Source of the DNA: Vandiemenella viatica
Lineage: Eukaryota; Arthropoda; Insecta; Orthoptera; Morabidae
Assembly (NCBI GenBank): GCA_031002005.1
Contig: JARYHS010008074.1
Span: 176,352,494-176,416,493 of the forward strand
Reading direction: 5' to 3'
DNA length: 64,000 nt
Of the stretch, positions 11,150-21,784 are shown piece by piece. Positions within the stretch are counted from its first letter, which is position 1. Each line of letters starts with the position of its first letter. Made by a program: the position numbers and the translations under genes. The notes beneath the pieces were generated by a model. That model did no database searches and was not told the DNA's origin. It saw nothing but the letters and a program-made list of their open reading frames with translations.

Positions 11150-12900
11150 GACCAAGTGACAACAGTAGTAAATTTTGGAACGGCAGCTGCGAGTGATTTT
11201 GGCGAGGAGTAGACAAATTATTTCTGGAACAGCTGTCAAAGCTGGAAATAGATTTTACGAGGTAAACCTGTAAAACCAATTTCTCCGCTATTTCTTTCAA
11301 GAGTGCGATCTGTTTTTGGGCTATTGCGATGTCACGGGTTATGATTGCTAAGTCGTCTGTCTGCAAATGTCAGGAAATCTGTCTTTAATTTTCCTCTGCC
11401 TAATATAATTGGCTGGTCAATTCTAAGGATTGATTTTTGTTTCCGCTATTCCTGTAACACTTTTTCGAGGACGCAGTTGAACAATAACGGAGAGAGTTCT
11501 TCTCCTTGTCTTACTTACTCCTGTTTTAATAATGAAGGGTTGTGAATTTCCCCCAAGAATTTATAATTGTATTTTATATCTATTATAGTATGTTTTATTG
11601 AAGCAAGAGTTTTGGGGTATAAGCCTTGATTCTTTCAATATTTGGAATAATGACTCACGATCAACTGTAGTCATATGCTTTTTCAAAATCGACAAATCTG
11701 CAGACTAAATGCTTGCTAACAAATTCTTTGATGTTTGAGGACAATGTTTAAGGTTGAGGATTTGTTCTGTGAAGATCTACTGGCCTAAATCCTGCTTGAT
11801 AATCTCCGATCCTTGGTTCTAGATTGTTGTTGAGCACTATCGAGGAGACACATTGAGAGAAAATTTGTATGGCACTGACTGCAATGAGATTCCCCTGTAA
11901 TTATTAACACTTGCTCTGTCTCCCTTTTGTGTAAAGGATGGATTAACGCATTTGATCAATTTTCTGGAATTTGTTCCTGTTTGCCAAATGTCTTGGATAA
12001 TTTTTTGTTATCTCTTTTATAGTTTCTCGTCCCGCTGATTTTAGAAGCCCTGTGGTGATTTCATCTTCACCAGATGCTTTGTTGTTTTTTAGTCTTTTGA
12101 TTTTCCTAATAATTTCATTTTCATGTAGTGGTGATGAATTTGGATTTTTTTCTTTAGGTTCTTGTGGTGTGAATCGTTGTATTGGTTCGGGACAATTTAA
12201 GAGTATTTCAAATACTCTGCAAGCACTATACAGTTTTCCTTATTATTTAATGCTTGTTGGCAGTCCTCTTTTTAAAGCAGAGACTTTTTGGTTGATATCC
12301 TGTGAGCTTTGTTTTGAAGGTTCTGTAGAGATTGCGTGTGTTGTTTTCTGAAAGTCTTTCCCAATTTCAAGCATTTGTTCAATTTCATATTTCCTTTTTG
12401 TTTATCTGATTAATTTTGCTGTCTCTTTCGTACTCGACAGGTATTCTTTGTAGTTGTCATCTGTTTTCCTATTGTTCCATTTGATGTCACTTTTGATTGC
12501 TTGGACACATTTTTCTACGTTTTTGCTGAGGGATGAGTTTGTTTGTTTTTTGTTGGTTTCTTTGGCTGTTTCAATCAGTTTGGTTTTGAGTTGTTGCCAA
12601 TTTTATGATTTCTTATTGTCCAGTTCTTCTGCAAATGAAGGTTCAATTTTGCCTGCATCGAATATTGGAATTTGTGTTTTCTTTTGATGATCCTTTGCGG
12701 TCTCAACTTTAATTTAATTCTTGTCAAGTAATAGTCAGAATCTGCGTTTGCACCTCTTCCAACTTGGACATTCAAAATTTCTCTGTGGTTTGTATATGAG
12801 ACGTGCAGAAGACAAGAGTAAAAATTCTGGATAATATTTGTTATAAACCTTAATCGGACAGGATGCGCTGAGCAAGGGTAGAGAGATGTTTAAATAACTA
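11150..12900 (-). pseudogene. decayed LINE: end of endonuclease plus reverse transcriptase
   Basis: Minus strand, 5' to 3'. The complement of about 12775-12690 reads NVQVGRGANADSDYYLTRIK, the Asp-His-type end of a LINE endonuclease with SDYY replacing SDHY. Further on come ALIHPLHK (about 11945) and YQAGFRPVDLH (about 11800). VDFEKAYD (11693-11671) carries the first catalytic Asp region. QTDDLAIITRDIA (about 11365-11325) shows the YADD box mutated to QTDD, followed by LLKEIAEKL. Frameshifts separate almost every block, so no protein can be made. The motif order and spacing match one element of an endonuclease-bearing non-LTR clade in which ADDLAI precedes a long helical block. I do not assign the clade. 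The 3' tail was not found. Confidence 0.72.
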
Positions 12901-12989
12901 TCATTTCTTGGAGGGAGTGATGACGAGATAAACCACATTATTGGAATCGAATACAAAAGTTGAAGGGCAGCTAGATTTTTAAAAATCAC

Positions 12990-13700
12990 TATCAGTTACT
13001 GGTTTGTTAGGAGTCATTAGAAGATAGAAAGGCAGTGAAGGGAGTTATATTTCTTGATGAGTCTGGGGCGTATGTATATTGGTAGAAGAATGAGGAATAA
13101 TACGTGGAAGGCGATAGATGACCATGCCTGCTTGATAGCAGTTGATTTCATGAGTAAGGGTGAGGGATAATTTTCTTATATTAATAAGGTAGCCAGGAAC
13201 TCGGATAAATTACTAAGAGAACACTTAAACGACTTAAAATCAAAAAAAGTTGGTAGTGAAATTACCATGAAAAAATTTAAAATAAAAAATAATATAAAAA
13301 AATATGAAATGCGTCAGAACATGTATAGCGAAACCGCCACTGGCACATGTACTCCATCGCGGTTTAACTGTCGGTAGTAGGTATATTAGTGAACAAAGAG
13401 TTATTTTAACAGCCAAATTTCACTCACTTATTTACTGACTACATTTTTAAATGAGTAATGAAAGTGTTTTCCAAAAATATAATTTCGATTTCAACACAAA
13501 TAAATCAAAACAATATCAATTTATGACAATTGTAATCTGCAGAATTCATTATTAAAACTTTCGACTACATCTGCGCCCCGACACCCACAGACAACACTGG
13601 GTAAAAGAGGGCGTTTTGCACTAAAACTGACCTGCGTGCTATTCATTTCATCCCCTAACGTCATAAACACAGAACAAATAGGTATAGGCACCAGTGAAGT
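12990..13700. other. no recognised feature
   Basis: AT-rich sequence between a LINE and a SINE. The part to about 13200 may still be upstream endonuclease sequence of the LINE, but I could not read it convincingly. Confidence 0.35.
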
Positions 13701-13985
13701 ATTTTTTTTTTTTTTTAAGGTTTCATTACTCCCAGCTGAAGGCTGGGAGGCGGGCTGCTGGAGGATCGCGGAGATCCTTTTCAGCCTACTACACTACGGG
13801 GTAGGAGGGGAGATGGAAGGTCGGCCGTGGCCTTGTAGGGAACCATCCCAGCATTCGCCTAGAGTGACCGAGGAAAACCACGGAAAAACTCGGAAAACCT
13901 CAATCAGGATGGCCGAACCGGGTTAGACCCCGGTCCTCCCGAATGACAAGTAGCAGTACGAAAACGCACTGCCGAAGCCTCGGTG
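13701..13985 (-). repeat. SINE family B, minus-strand copy
   Basis: Begins with a T16 run (A tail) at 13701. Next comes a perfect 8-bp hairpin, CTCCCAGC/GCTGGGAG (13730-13737 with 13743-13750), then TCGGCCGTGGCCTTGTAGGG, GGAAAACCACGGAAAAACTC and the tRNA-like head end with CCGGTCCTCCCGAATG. It shares the CCTCCCGAATG segment and general body order with family A but has a distinct 3' hairpin and a distinct 5' head, so I treat it as a sister family. A second copy is at 21222. Confidence 0.85.
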
Positions 13986-14129
13986 AGTGAAGTATTTTAT
14001 TTCCTTATATTTATCTATATCATCACTGTTACTCAACTGTGGGAGAATTATTTCACTGTACTCATGAATAATAGTGCATGTTGATAAATAAAATTATGCA
14101 GAAACTGCGTCATCTGTATACCAGAGAAT

Positions 14130-14500
14130 AACAAGCTAATTACCGTATAGGCCTAAATACTGTGATACATTGGCTAGGACTATGGCAAGCAATCACAAAT
14201 TGTGCCGCTCTGCTCTGCACTTTTTCAATACTTTTAATCAACACTTAGCGATACGGATCCCATACATCACAATACTCAAGTTGAAGATGCGTAAGAGTTT
14301 TATAACCAATTCCCTTTACAGATACGTTACCAATTAATAAGAATTTTATAACGAGCTTTCCCGGAGAGCGGTACTATGTTCGGATCCTATTTCATATTTC
14401 TTTGTGCCTTTAAGCCTAAATACTGCAAAGTATTCAACATTTCCTGTAGTAGAAGGGATTACTTTGTACTGACTGATACGTGGAGTCTGCTATTCGTTAT
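14130..14500 (-). pseudogene. Jockey-like LINE reverse-transcriptase thumb fragment
   Basis: The complement of about 14300-14200 reads KTLTHLQLEYCDVWDPYR, followed after a stop by SIEKVQSRAAQF. This matches the LEYCxxVWDPY...IExVQRRAARF block near the C-terminal end of Jockey-type reverse transcriptases. One stop lies within the block and no upstream catalytic motif is readable, so this is a 5'-truncated, dead copy. Truncation from the 5' end is the usual outcome of incomplete LINE insertion. Confidence 0.62.
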
Positions 14501-14593
14501 ACGCCTTACCTTGCACTTGATATGACCGGATTTAAGATGCCATTTATCGCACGATCTTCTGATAACTTCGATATCGAGCGGAATCTCAAAAAC

Positions 14594-15608
14594 CAGTGTT
14601 TCTCAACCTGTGGTCCGCAGACATAATGTTAAAAATATAGATGCCGTATTCCTGTCGTATACTGCAATAAGTGAATATAAACTAATAAACCATTTTTTTA
14701 AAAGCCACAAATATTTCAATGACCTGGTAAAAATCTGGCATTTTGCAGGATGAGCATGGGGCAGCATTGTTCCAACCTTAGCATACTCATTTCCGGCTGG
14801 TATCAAGAAGAGACCCGTTAGTCCAAAGATTAAATAAATTAGTGTTTTCTGAGGATCTTATAATAGGTGTGAGGTACCGCGGTAACATATAGAGTGGTGA
14901 AGCAAACAAAAATTAAAAGTGTTAGGTCTCTTTTAAATTATTTTATACATGTAGGGCGGAGGCGTAGTGTAGCATCCAGCCCATAATAATATTCTTCCAT
15001 CGTTATGCGCAACTTAGGAGTGCGATTGAACTTATTTAGCAGATGTATTTTTCTTCTTTACCCAAAATCTCTTCATCCTCTCGCTGAGTTCTTTCTTTCG
15101 TTCCTCCGTCCAGGTGTTTCTTCTTCCAACATATGGTTTGCTGGCAAATTGGTGGTTATTGGCCTTGTTACTAAATCTGCCCCTGTCCTGTGTGATATCA
15201 TCCGTGATTCCGATTGTCTGGAGATTTCAAGCAGCTAATTGTTTTTCAATTCCATTGAAACAGCCAGGTTGAGATTTCTTTTGGTTATTCTGTTGTTATT
15301 TATTCTGATACTGCGAACGTAGAGTTTAATTCGTCTTTTTCTAAATCTGTTTATTGTAACATTATTATTCATGAATATTAACAGCCTGGTAATTATATAA
15401 TTTACTTTAAATACCTCAGTTCCAGTTTCATAACTGTATTTCCGAAGGAATTCAAAACATTCTTTTAGATTTATTATGTTGTAATAGCACAATAAAATAT
15501 GTCGCAGTTGTTAATGTTGTACATATAGGTAAAATATTAGGCCCATATAATTTAACGGTCCACAGCATTGTTTTGACAATTCAGTGGTCCTCAGGTTGAA
15601 AAAGGTTG
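14594..15608. mobile_element. hAT-like non-autonomous element (about 1 kb)
   Basis: Left end CAGTGTTTCTCAACCTGTGG (14594-14613) is the typical start of hAT elements. The right end, read in complement from 15608, is CAACCTTTTTCAACCTGAGG, which aligns with it. The interior has no transposase and is AT-rich with short frames only. Flanking octamers do not match, so the target duplication is lost or a boundary is misjudged. A related element is at 56856-57649. Confidence 0.6.
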
Positions 15609-16044
15609 TGAGGTGTACTCCCTATCGTTATGAATTAAATTAACAAATTATCAATAAAAATATTATTAATGATTGAAATTGCTGAAATAAGGAATTGGGA
15701 TGTTGCTACGAACATTAACAACGCAGTTGTACCTACGGTTTATATTAATATACGGTTATTACAAAATTATTTTTCATCAAATGTCATTAAAAATAGTATG
15801 ACACAATGAAACAAACATCTTGAAATCCAAAATGGGTTCATTTTACATCAGTTCTCAGGGTTTTCTATATGTCTATTGATTAAATTCAGCAGGGCAATGA
15901 GATTTTCTCTACGGCTACACTGGGTTGATCATTACGATAGTGATTTGCGGTGACCACCATATTGGGTTACCATTTAGCAAAAGGCGCCTAGCGTGCTGCC
16001 CGCTCGTCCGATGCGATGATTCCATGCCGTCTGATATATCGAGA

Positions 16045-16141
16045 AATCATTTTAAAAAAAAATCTGGATGGCCATACGGTGATTCGAACCCACGCCCTCC
16101 CGAATGCGTAACCAGAACTCAACCTCTCAGCCACCACGCTA
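16045..16141 (-). repeat. SINE family A head fragment
   Basis: Starts after an A/T-rich junction with TCTGGATGGCC, then GGTGATTCGAACCCAC (complement of box B GGTTCGAATC) and CCTCCCGAATGCG, ending in CAGCCACCACGCT (complement of the family 5' end AGCGTGGTGG). Only the tRNA-like head remains. Confidence 0.72.
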
Positions 16142-16782
16142 CGTTTAGGAGCTTCATACGGGTGTTTCGGAAAATGACTGTTCCAGCTGGAAAGATGTGA
16201 AAGACAAAGATATCTAACTTTCTTAATAGGGTAAATAAAAAATGCTCATTTCGTCTAGAGTTACTATTTAACGTTTAATCAGACCCACGAAGCATCCTTG
16301 CATCCTCATACGAATAAAACAAAGCCGATAAAAACTCCTGATCCAACGGGATTCAGCCGAGTAGTTTGAATTTAGAATGTTAGCGTCTATTAGCCTACCT
16401 CGGACTTACCTGACTCCTCTTTGGTAGGGCGACAGCTGAAAAAATTATCACCTGGCTACAAATTGATTAAGGTAGTAGTCTTCAAACTGGTTCGTTTCAC
16501 GACAATAAGGGTCAACTTAGTTATAAAGGACTCCTACATGAATGGTGACATAACCCAAGTGTACATCTGGAGAAGATGGAAACTCAAACTATGCTTCAAC
16601 GACACTCTGGTCTATTTCCGTGCACAGAATACGACTTTAGCAACCGACCCAGAGCACCCACAACATTGCCAAGTTCTGGTCCCCAATAACTTGAAGAAAC
16701 ATTGATTGATATGCAAGATTTCCAACTTTTTGTATATAGGTGTTTCCGCAACAAGATCAATAAATAAAATATGTTCAGCTTT

Positions 16783-17003
16783 TTTTTTCTGGCCTTGAGA
16801 ATCGTTGGGGTCAGGATCATTCCAACTTGGATGTGCGGAAAATAAGGGAAAGGTATTCAGTCATGGCTTTTTAGAGGAACCACCGCGGCATTCGCCTGGA
16901 GTGATTTCGTGAAACCATTGGAATCCGATATAGAGATGGCCGGAAGGAGATATGAACCCACATCTTCCCGAATCCGACGACAGAGCTTTACCTGCCACTC
17001 CCG
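16783..17003 (-). repeat. SINE family A, diverged minus-strand copy
   Basis: T run at about 16783-16790, then AGAATCGTTGGGGTCA, GGCATTCGCCTGGAGTGATT at about 16888, GAAACCATTGG, and a head with TATGAACCCACATCTTCCCG. The head end has lost the usual AGCGTGGTGG start. Confidence 0.75.
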
Positions 17004-17319
17004 ATTTGTCAGTTTCTCGTGTCTTCCAGTATGTCTAGCGTATATGCGCTTTTTGCTGAGGAAAATAATATCCGATATAGGAAAAAATTCACTGACACGT
17101 AAGACGTAAGATCCGACATGTCAGTGGAGAGAAATTTGGTGATACAGGGAAAACATATAAATGACGATGTTTAGCAGCACCATAGCTTAAGATATTAATA
17201 GTCCTGTAAATGATGTAGCCTGATTCGGAAACCAAACTGTCTGAACGATTGATATGACCAGTTGCATAGTACCTGCCATGTAAGTTATCTACTACAGTGA
17301 TTTATAATAAATGAATAAG

Positions 17320-17482
17320 TTTTTTTTTTTTACTTATGGCTTTATGCTTCGTCGACGTTGGGATCATTAGAGGCAGGAAGGAAGGGAGGAATGGGTAGGA
17401 AATTCATCATGGCGATGGCCTTTTGAAGAAACCATCTCGGCATTCGTCTGGAATGATTTCGGGAAACCATGGAAAACCCAAA
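17320..17482 (-). repeat. SINE family A, truncated copy (first of a three-copy cluster)
   Basis: T run at 17320-17330, CGTCGACGTTGGGATCATTA, CATCTCGGCATTCGTCTGGA and GGGAAACCATGGAAAACCCA. It stops where the tRNA-like head should begin and is replaced there by the head of a plus-strand copy, making a head-to-head junction at about 17482. Confidence 0.8.
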
Positions 17483-17702
17483 CCGAGCGCTCTGGCCTCA
17501 CATTCGGTTCTACTCTGTTTCGAATCCCCGTCCGGGCATCCAGATTTGGGTTTCCCATGATTTTCACCAAATTACTACAGGCGCATGCCGGGATGCTACC
17601 TTCTAAAGGCCACAACCGAATTACTTCCCGTTCCTTGTCCCCAGTCCTTTCCCGTCTCTAATGACCTGAACGTCGACGAGGCGTAAAACCGTAAGTGAAA
17701 AA
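17483..17702 (+). repeat. SINE family A, the only plus-strand copy
   Basis: Begins with a shortened tRNA-like head (CGAGCGCTCTGGCCTCACATTC), keeps box B in the form TTTCGAATCCCC, then runs through GGGTTTCCCATGAT, GCATGCCGGGATGCTACCTT and CCCGTCTCTAATGACCT to an A7 tail (17696-17702). Box A has been lost by deletion. Confidence 0.82.
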
Positions 17703-17797
17703 AAGGAAAATCCAAATCTGCATGTCCGGACGGGGATTCAAACCGGCGTCCTCTCGAATGCGAGGTTAGAGCATTACCGCTCACACAGCACGCTCGA
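17703..17797 (-). repeat. SINE family A head fragment (third of the cluster)
   Basis: Starts GGAAAATCCAAATCTGCATG, with box B complement GGGATTCAAACCGG and head end CACACAGCACGCTCG. It abuts the tail of the plus-strand copy, so the plus-strand copy probably inserted into this minus-strand SINE. Confidence 0.75.
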
Positions 17798-17859
17798 TGT
17801 TAATATAATATTAACTTGTCTAGTGAAGTAAAAAATTCGTTTCCTGATACTCGGTTAAA

Positions 17860-18500
17860 AAGCGCTGACAGGGTTTCGGAGTCGTGCTCACTGCTCAGTC
17901 CATCGATAACCGTTCCGGGTTGGAACGCAATCAGTGATGGCTAGCCGGACGGCGATCTCTCTCTGCAGGTGGCGAGGAGCGTGCCTGCTCCTCTGGTGCT
18001 AAAACAAAGAGCTCTCGCGCTTTGTTTGGCCGTAAACAAAGCGCCTGAATGACTGGCCACAGTGAATAGCAGGCAGTCCTTCGGCGCTCACAGCGCCATT
18101 GTGGGCACACGCGAAGGCTGCAGGACAGGACACTGGCGGGGGAGGAGCGCAGCGCCGGCTGGCGGTCTCAAACAAAAATAAAAACAGGACCTGTAGCGGC
18201 GGGTGGGGTGGGGGGACGAGGCAGCGTTGCGTCATTCGGCGGACAATGGCCGCGCGTCCGGAGCGCTACAATCTGTTAACAGCGTTTGTAAGTGGTTCTC
18301 GAGCAGCACAATGCCGCCTAGTCGGGGAAAAAGCGAGCGCCAGCTAGGATTCAAACAGCCTCCGCCCCCACCACCAAGGAGGTGGCGGCCGCCGATAGAC
18401 TGCGCCACCGGGCGGTCCGGCTTCTTGCGGTCGGCGGCGAACGGGAGCTGGTTAATAGTCCAAGATTCACTGTCACAACGCGATTGAACCCGACAACTAT
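17860..18500. promoter_or_regulatory. CpG-rich island, candidate host promoter
   Basis: The strongest GC and CpG enrichment in the window, about 640 bp, flanked by AT-rich DNA. It contains several inverted GC blocks, such as AAAGAGCTCTCGCGCTTTG near 18005, and no transposon motif. It encloses a first-exon-like ATG with an immediate splice donor at 18246-18293. No TATA box is evident, consistent with a dispersed CpG promoter. Several overlapping open frames on both strands (for example 18099-18347 and the complement of 18606-18232) are by-products of GC content. Confidence 0.4.
18246..18287 (+). CDS. candidate first coding exon of an unidentified host gene
   Basis: ATG 18246 sits in a strong initiation context (ACAATGG, A at -3 and G at +4). 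It is followed by 13 further codons reading MAARPERYNLLTAF, and then by GTAAGT at 18288-18293, a consensus splice donor, leaving phase 0. The frame upstream is open to 18099, but the start context points to 18246. A short basic-polar N-terminus ending at a donor inside a CpG island is what first coding exons of insect housekeeping genes often look like. I do not recognise the protein. No second exon was identified in the following 46 kb, which would imply a long intron or a false call. Confidence 0.35.
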
Positions 18501-20080
18501 GGAAACCGCGTATTGTGTTCCGGTGTAAGATATGACAGGTAAAATCTGGTATGAAATGAAACTGAACAGTTCGATACCAGACTAGATTTCGGCTCAGATA
18601 GTTCATACACTAACGCAGTTAATTAAACAGGTGACGTAACAGATGAGCTATGAGACAGTTCCTCTTTAACTGCTACCTGTAACGTGGTCACTTGCTGCCG
18701 TGAAGGTACGGTGCATTATACCATGCAGTATATGTACAGTAAAAGCTACTTTCTTCTTTCACATTTCTTATTCGGTAAATCTTTTGAAAAATGGTTATAG
18801 GTGGAAAAAAGTAAGCAAAATTCTTTGTCATATACAAGATTACTTTATCACTAGTATAGAATGCAAATGAAACAAACATTATTCAGAAAAGCTATGATAA
18901 AAGTAATACTACACTGAATACCTTTGCCTCTACGGTCCGCGTAGTGTCTAATCAATTTCTTTGAGCTCTTAATTTGAAATTTATAGCATTAGTAGTTTAA
19001 TTTGTTTTTAAAATCTGCGAAAAAAACCATTGAAGAAAGCGATCAAAGAATCACGCATTCTTTTATTGTGTATATAATATCAGAAAGAGTATTATACAGA
19101 TTCTATTGATATTTTACACAAAGCTAGGGTATGATCTGAAGTTCGACGTTTGACACTAAATCATCCCTGGGGACCGTGAAAGTGCAAAGATCAAAACTAT
19201 ATTTTATTAGATTGACTTAAATTTTGTAGTAGAATGACCAAGGTGGGTCACCCTATACAATTTTAATTATTAAAAAACTTGTATTATGAAGTAATATTAG
19301 GAATATTCGCCTGGGTTAACTTTCAAATCCATAGCGATGCGGATGATCGAAGAGAGGTTCAATGGACCATAGTGGGATTTTCTACCTGTAGGTACCGGAC
19401 AATGGATGTACCTCTCCTGGATTAACAAAGTGGGAGCATCCGCTGGCCAAGTGGTCCTGTGTTCCCCAGGGTCTCACGAATCAAAAGGACCGAACGGAGA
19501 AATATGGCTACAGCCAATAAAATTACCTACTGATAGATAGAATTTCTTTTCAAGCCAATCAACAATGTTAAAATTTACACATGATTTAAAATTTTATAAA
19601 TTTTGTTCCCATGTCACCGAAAACCACTGAGAGAGGCGTAACTTGGTCCAGGTGGAGGAGACAAGGATGGAGAAGCTGACGATAAACGGGGAATCATGGT
19701 CTTACAGCCTTCGTGCAGAGCAGACACACTTTGCACGCACTATCAGACTTGGGACCTGCAATTGTGCACTCAAGCGACTGGTAGCTAGAATCTGAAGTAA
19801 GCTCATATTGCTTCATGACCGCAGTCGCTGCCGCAGTCATCACATCACATGGTAATTCGTTTCTACGAACAAGCGCTGTGTGCATCATATTTAAGAAGCT
19901 TCTGTGAGTGCTTGCCCTTTATCTATCTTAGTAGGGGAACCTGCTTGATTAAGAGGCTCTCCTGCGAACAATTTACTGAACTAATATGTTAAAAGCCGAG
20001 AGCATTAATAATGGTGAAAGAAAATACATTTTATATATGTCTTTCAATCACTCAATTTTGGAGCATTTCTGGTGTCCTTA
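18500..20080. other. no recognised feature
   Basis: AT-rich to about 19300. A moderately GC-rich part (about 19310-19880) has short frames on both strands but no domain motif. If the exon at 18246 is real, this would be the start of its intron. Confidence 0.35.
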
Positions 20081-20084
20081 TCTA

Positions 20085-20647
20085 CAGGGTGATTCAAAAT
20101 AACGTGGACAAAATGACATGGTAGACCTCTCATACAGTAAGGATCAAAAATCGCAAAGGAAAAGAGGGTCGCAAACGCTTGCGATACAAACACGAGCCAC
20201 CACGATCACTAGACCTGTCTACCTTGGATTTTTTCATCTGGGGATTTTTAGAAGAACTTGTGTATGAAACACCTGTTGAAACGCCGGAAGACTTGGTAGG
20301 AAGAATCGTTGTGGCAGCCGGATGTGTTCGAGATTTACCTGGTATCTTTGAGAAGGTGCGCCGTTCCATGCAACGGAGATGCCGGGCTTGTCTCGGTACT
20401 TCTGGCAAAAACTTTGAACATCTGCTGTAGGTTCAACATTTGGCTTGAATTAATCGCATGTGAGTGATTAATTATCAATAAAATGATTGTAATGGTTTTG
20501 TTTCTTCTCTTTGTGTCAGTATTATTTTAGACGTCCTGTAGCGGCTCCGGATCGCAGTTGCGACCCTCTATTCCTATGCGATTTTTGATTCTTGTTGTAT
20601 GACTGATCTACCATGTCATTTTGTCCACGGTATTTTGAATCACTCTG
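20085..20647 (+). mobile_element. internally deleted Tc1/mariner-superfamily element with 90-bp inverted repeats
   Basis: A 563-bp element flanked by TA on both sides (20083-20084 and 20648-20649), the target-site duplication of this superfamily. The terminal inverted repeats at 20085-20174 and 20558-20647 match at about 80 of 90 positions by hand count, starting CAGGGTGATTCAAAATAACG on the left and CAGAGTGATTCAAAATACCG on the right. Between them only the end of a transposase gene remains (20179-20430). It is therefore a deletion derivative that depended on a full-length relative for movement. Among the DNA transposons in the window it has the best-kept ends. Confidence 0.9.
20179..20430 (+). 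pseudogene. C-terminal remnant of a Tc1/mariner-superfamily transposase
   Basis: An 83-codon open frame ending at TAG 20428-20430, just inside the inverted repeats. It reads PPRSLDLSTLDFFIWGFLEE near its start, the degraded equivalent of the PPRSPDLxPLDFFLWG block that carries the last catalytic acidic residue region of IS630-Tc1-mariner enzymes. It continues with YETPVETPEDLVGRI and ends KNFEHLL, a usual C-terminus in this group. The N-terminal DNA-binding region and the first two catalytic Asp residues are missing, so no activity is expected. The ATG at 20179 is incidental. Confidence 0.85.
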
Positions 20648-20873
20648 TATACTTGTTTAAGTTGTTTAAAGTGGCATCACTTTATAAAGATCGTTCTCTG
20701 TTTATAACAGGATAAATTTGATCGATCACTTCGAGTATTTGTAAAAATTCCCTGCAACAATTTCAGTATGCTTATTTCTTACCTCTATGTCGAGATCTTT
20801 CAAATACCTGTATTCTTCGGCTCAGTGTACAGTGAGGCACTATTTATTGTATTTTTTACTTTTTTTTGTATTT

Positions 20874-21495
20874 CTGTTACCCGCGACTTCGTACATATGA
20901 ACTCAGAATATTATTGGTAGAATTGGACACAGGAACAGTGAGCGGAGTCGCAATACTATGACGGAGCATCCATCGCCATACCATTTTACTATCGAACCTG
21001 CCTCATCAAAGGAATCAATTTGCAACATGTTTAAAAATATCAAAGAAACTAAGGTCGGTGGAGGGTTTGTTATCAAAACTGCATGACAAAAATTTTATTT
21101 GTCCTGAAAGAATTATCCTGTTTCATTCCTAATGATACAAATTATTTCCCTGTTAAATTTTATCAATATCGATGTAACCGCTTAGTCGTCAAAACGTAAC
21201 AAACAGACAGTGAGAGAGTTACTTTTTTTTTTTTAATTTTCATTCCTCCCAGCTGAAGGCTGGGAGGCGGAGAGACTCTTTTCTAAACTATACTACGGGG
21301 AGGGAGGGGGGATGGAAGGTCGGCCGTGGCCTTGTAGGGAACCATCCCAGCATTCGCCTAGAGTGTCTGAGGGAAACCACGGAAAACCTCAGACAGGATG
21401 GCAGAACCGAGTTTAACCCCGGTCCTCCCGAATGGCAAGTGGCAGTGCGAAATCGCACTGCCTAAGCCTCTTTTCGCACTTATAGTATTATTAGT
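20874..21495 (-). mobile_element. family D dispersed repeat, interrupted by a SINE
   Basis: Read on the minus strand, the element runs from TATTATAAGTGCGAAAA (about 21493) to CGAAGTCGCGGGTAACAG (complement of 20874-20891). Similar ends occur at 60959-61546 and 57430-57590. It holds CTGTCTGTTTGTTACGTTTT (complement of about 21215-21196). The SINE at 21222-21478 splits it. Ends of this type are common in arthropod genomes, but I cannot assign a class with certainty. No coding capacity. Confidence 0.6.
21222..21478 (-). repeat. SINE family B, minus-strand copy nested in a family D repeat
   Basis: T run at 21222-21233, hairpin CTCCCAGC/GCTGGGAG, then GGTCGGCCGTGGCCTTGTAG, GGGAAACCACGGAAAACCTC and a head with CCGGTCCTCCCGAATGG and GTGCGAAATCGCACTGCC. 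It is clearly closer to the copy at 13701 than to family A. Its insertion into a D repeat dates it as younger than that repeat. Confidence 0.87.
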
Positions 21496-21544
21496 GTAGA
21501 TTATACACAAACTGCTTGCGAGAGAATCAAAGACTAAGTAATCG

Positions 21545-21735
21545 GTATAACAACAAATAAAATTATAGTTTAAAAAAACTAAAATTCACGCTTTTGTAAC
21601 AATGTGAACTAAAAGATTAAAAATAATCTTAAAATTTAAAAATTTTGTTCAACACCGCTAGGGTGTCTTACAATTCAGTATAACTTTTTTGAACAAGCTT
21701 GAATGAAAAATAAAGTCACCGATTAAAAAAAATAA
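21545..21735 (+). repeat. single arm of the hairpin repeat family
   Basis: Matches the left arm of the long inverted repeat at 44386. It shares TAGTTTAAAAAAACTAAAAT, CACGCTTTTGTAACAATGTG, AACTAAAAG, TCTTACAATTCAG, and AATAAAGTCACCGATTA. Only one arm is present here, followed by the 158-bp tandem array, the same order as at 44-46 kb. Confidence 0.68.
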
Positions 21736-21784
21736 TAATAACTTTTTAGTTCACATTGGAAATTTCAGGACATAGATATGAAAT

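Noticed and set aside
18099..18606. Overlapping open frames of 82-124 codons on both strands in the CpG island
   Set aside because: Proline-, glycine- and arginine-rich by composition, open on both strands at once. Only the ATG-plus-donor at 18246 has independent support.
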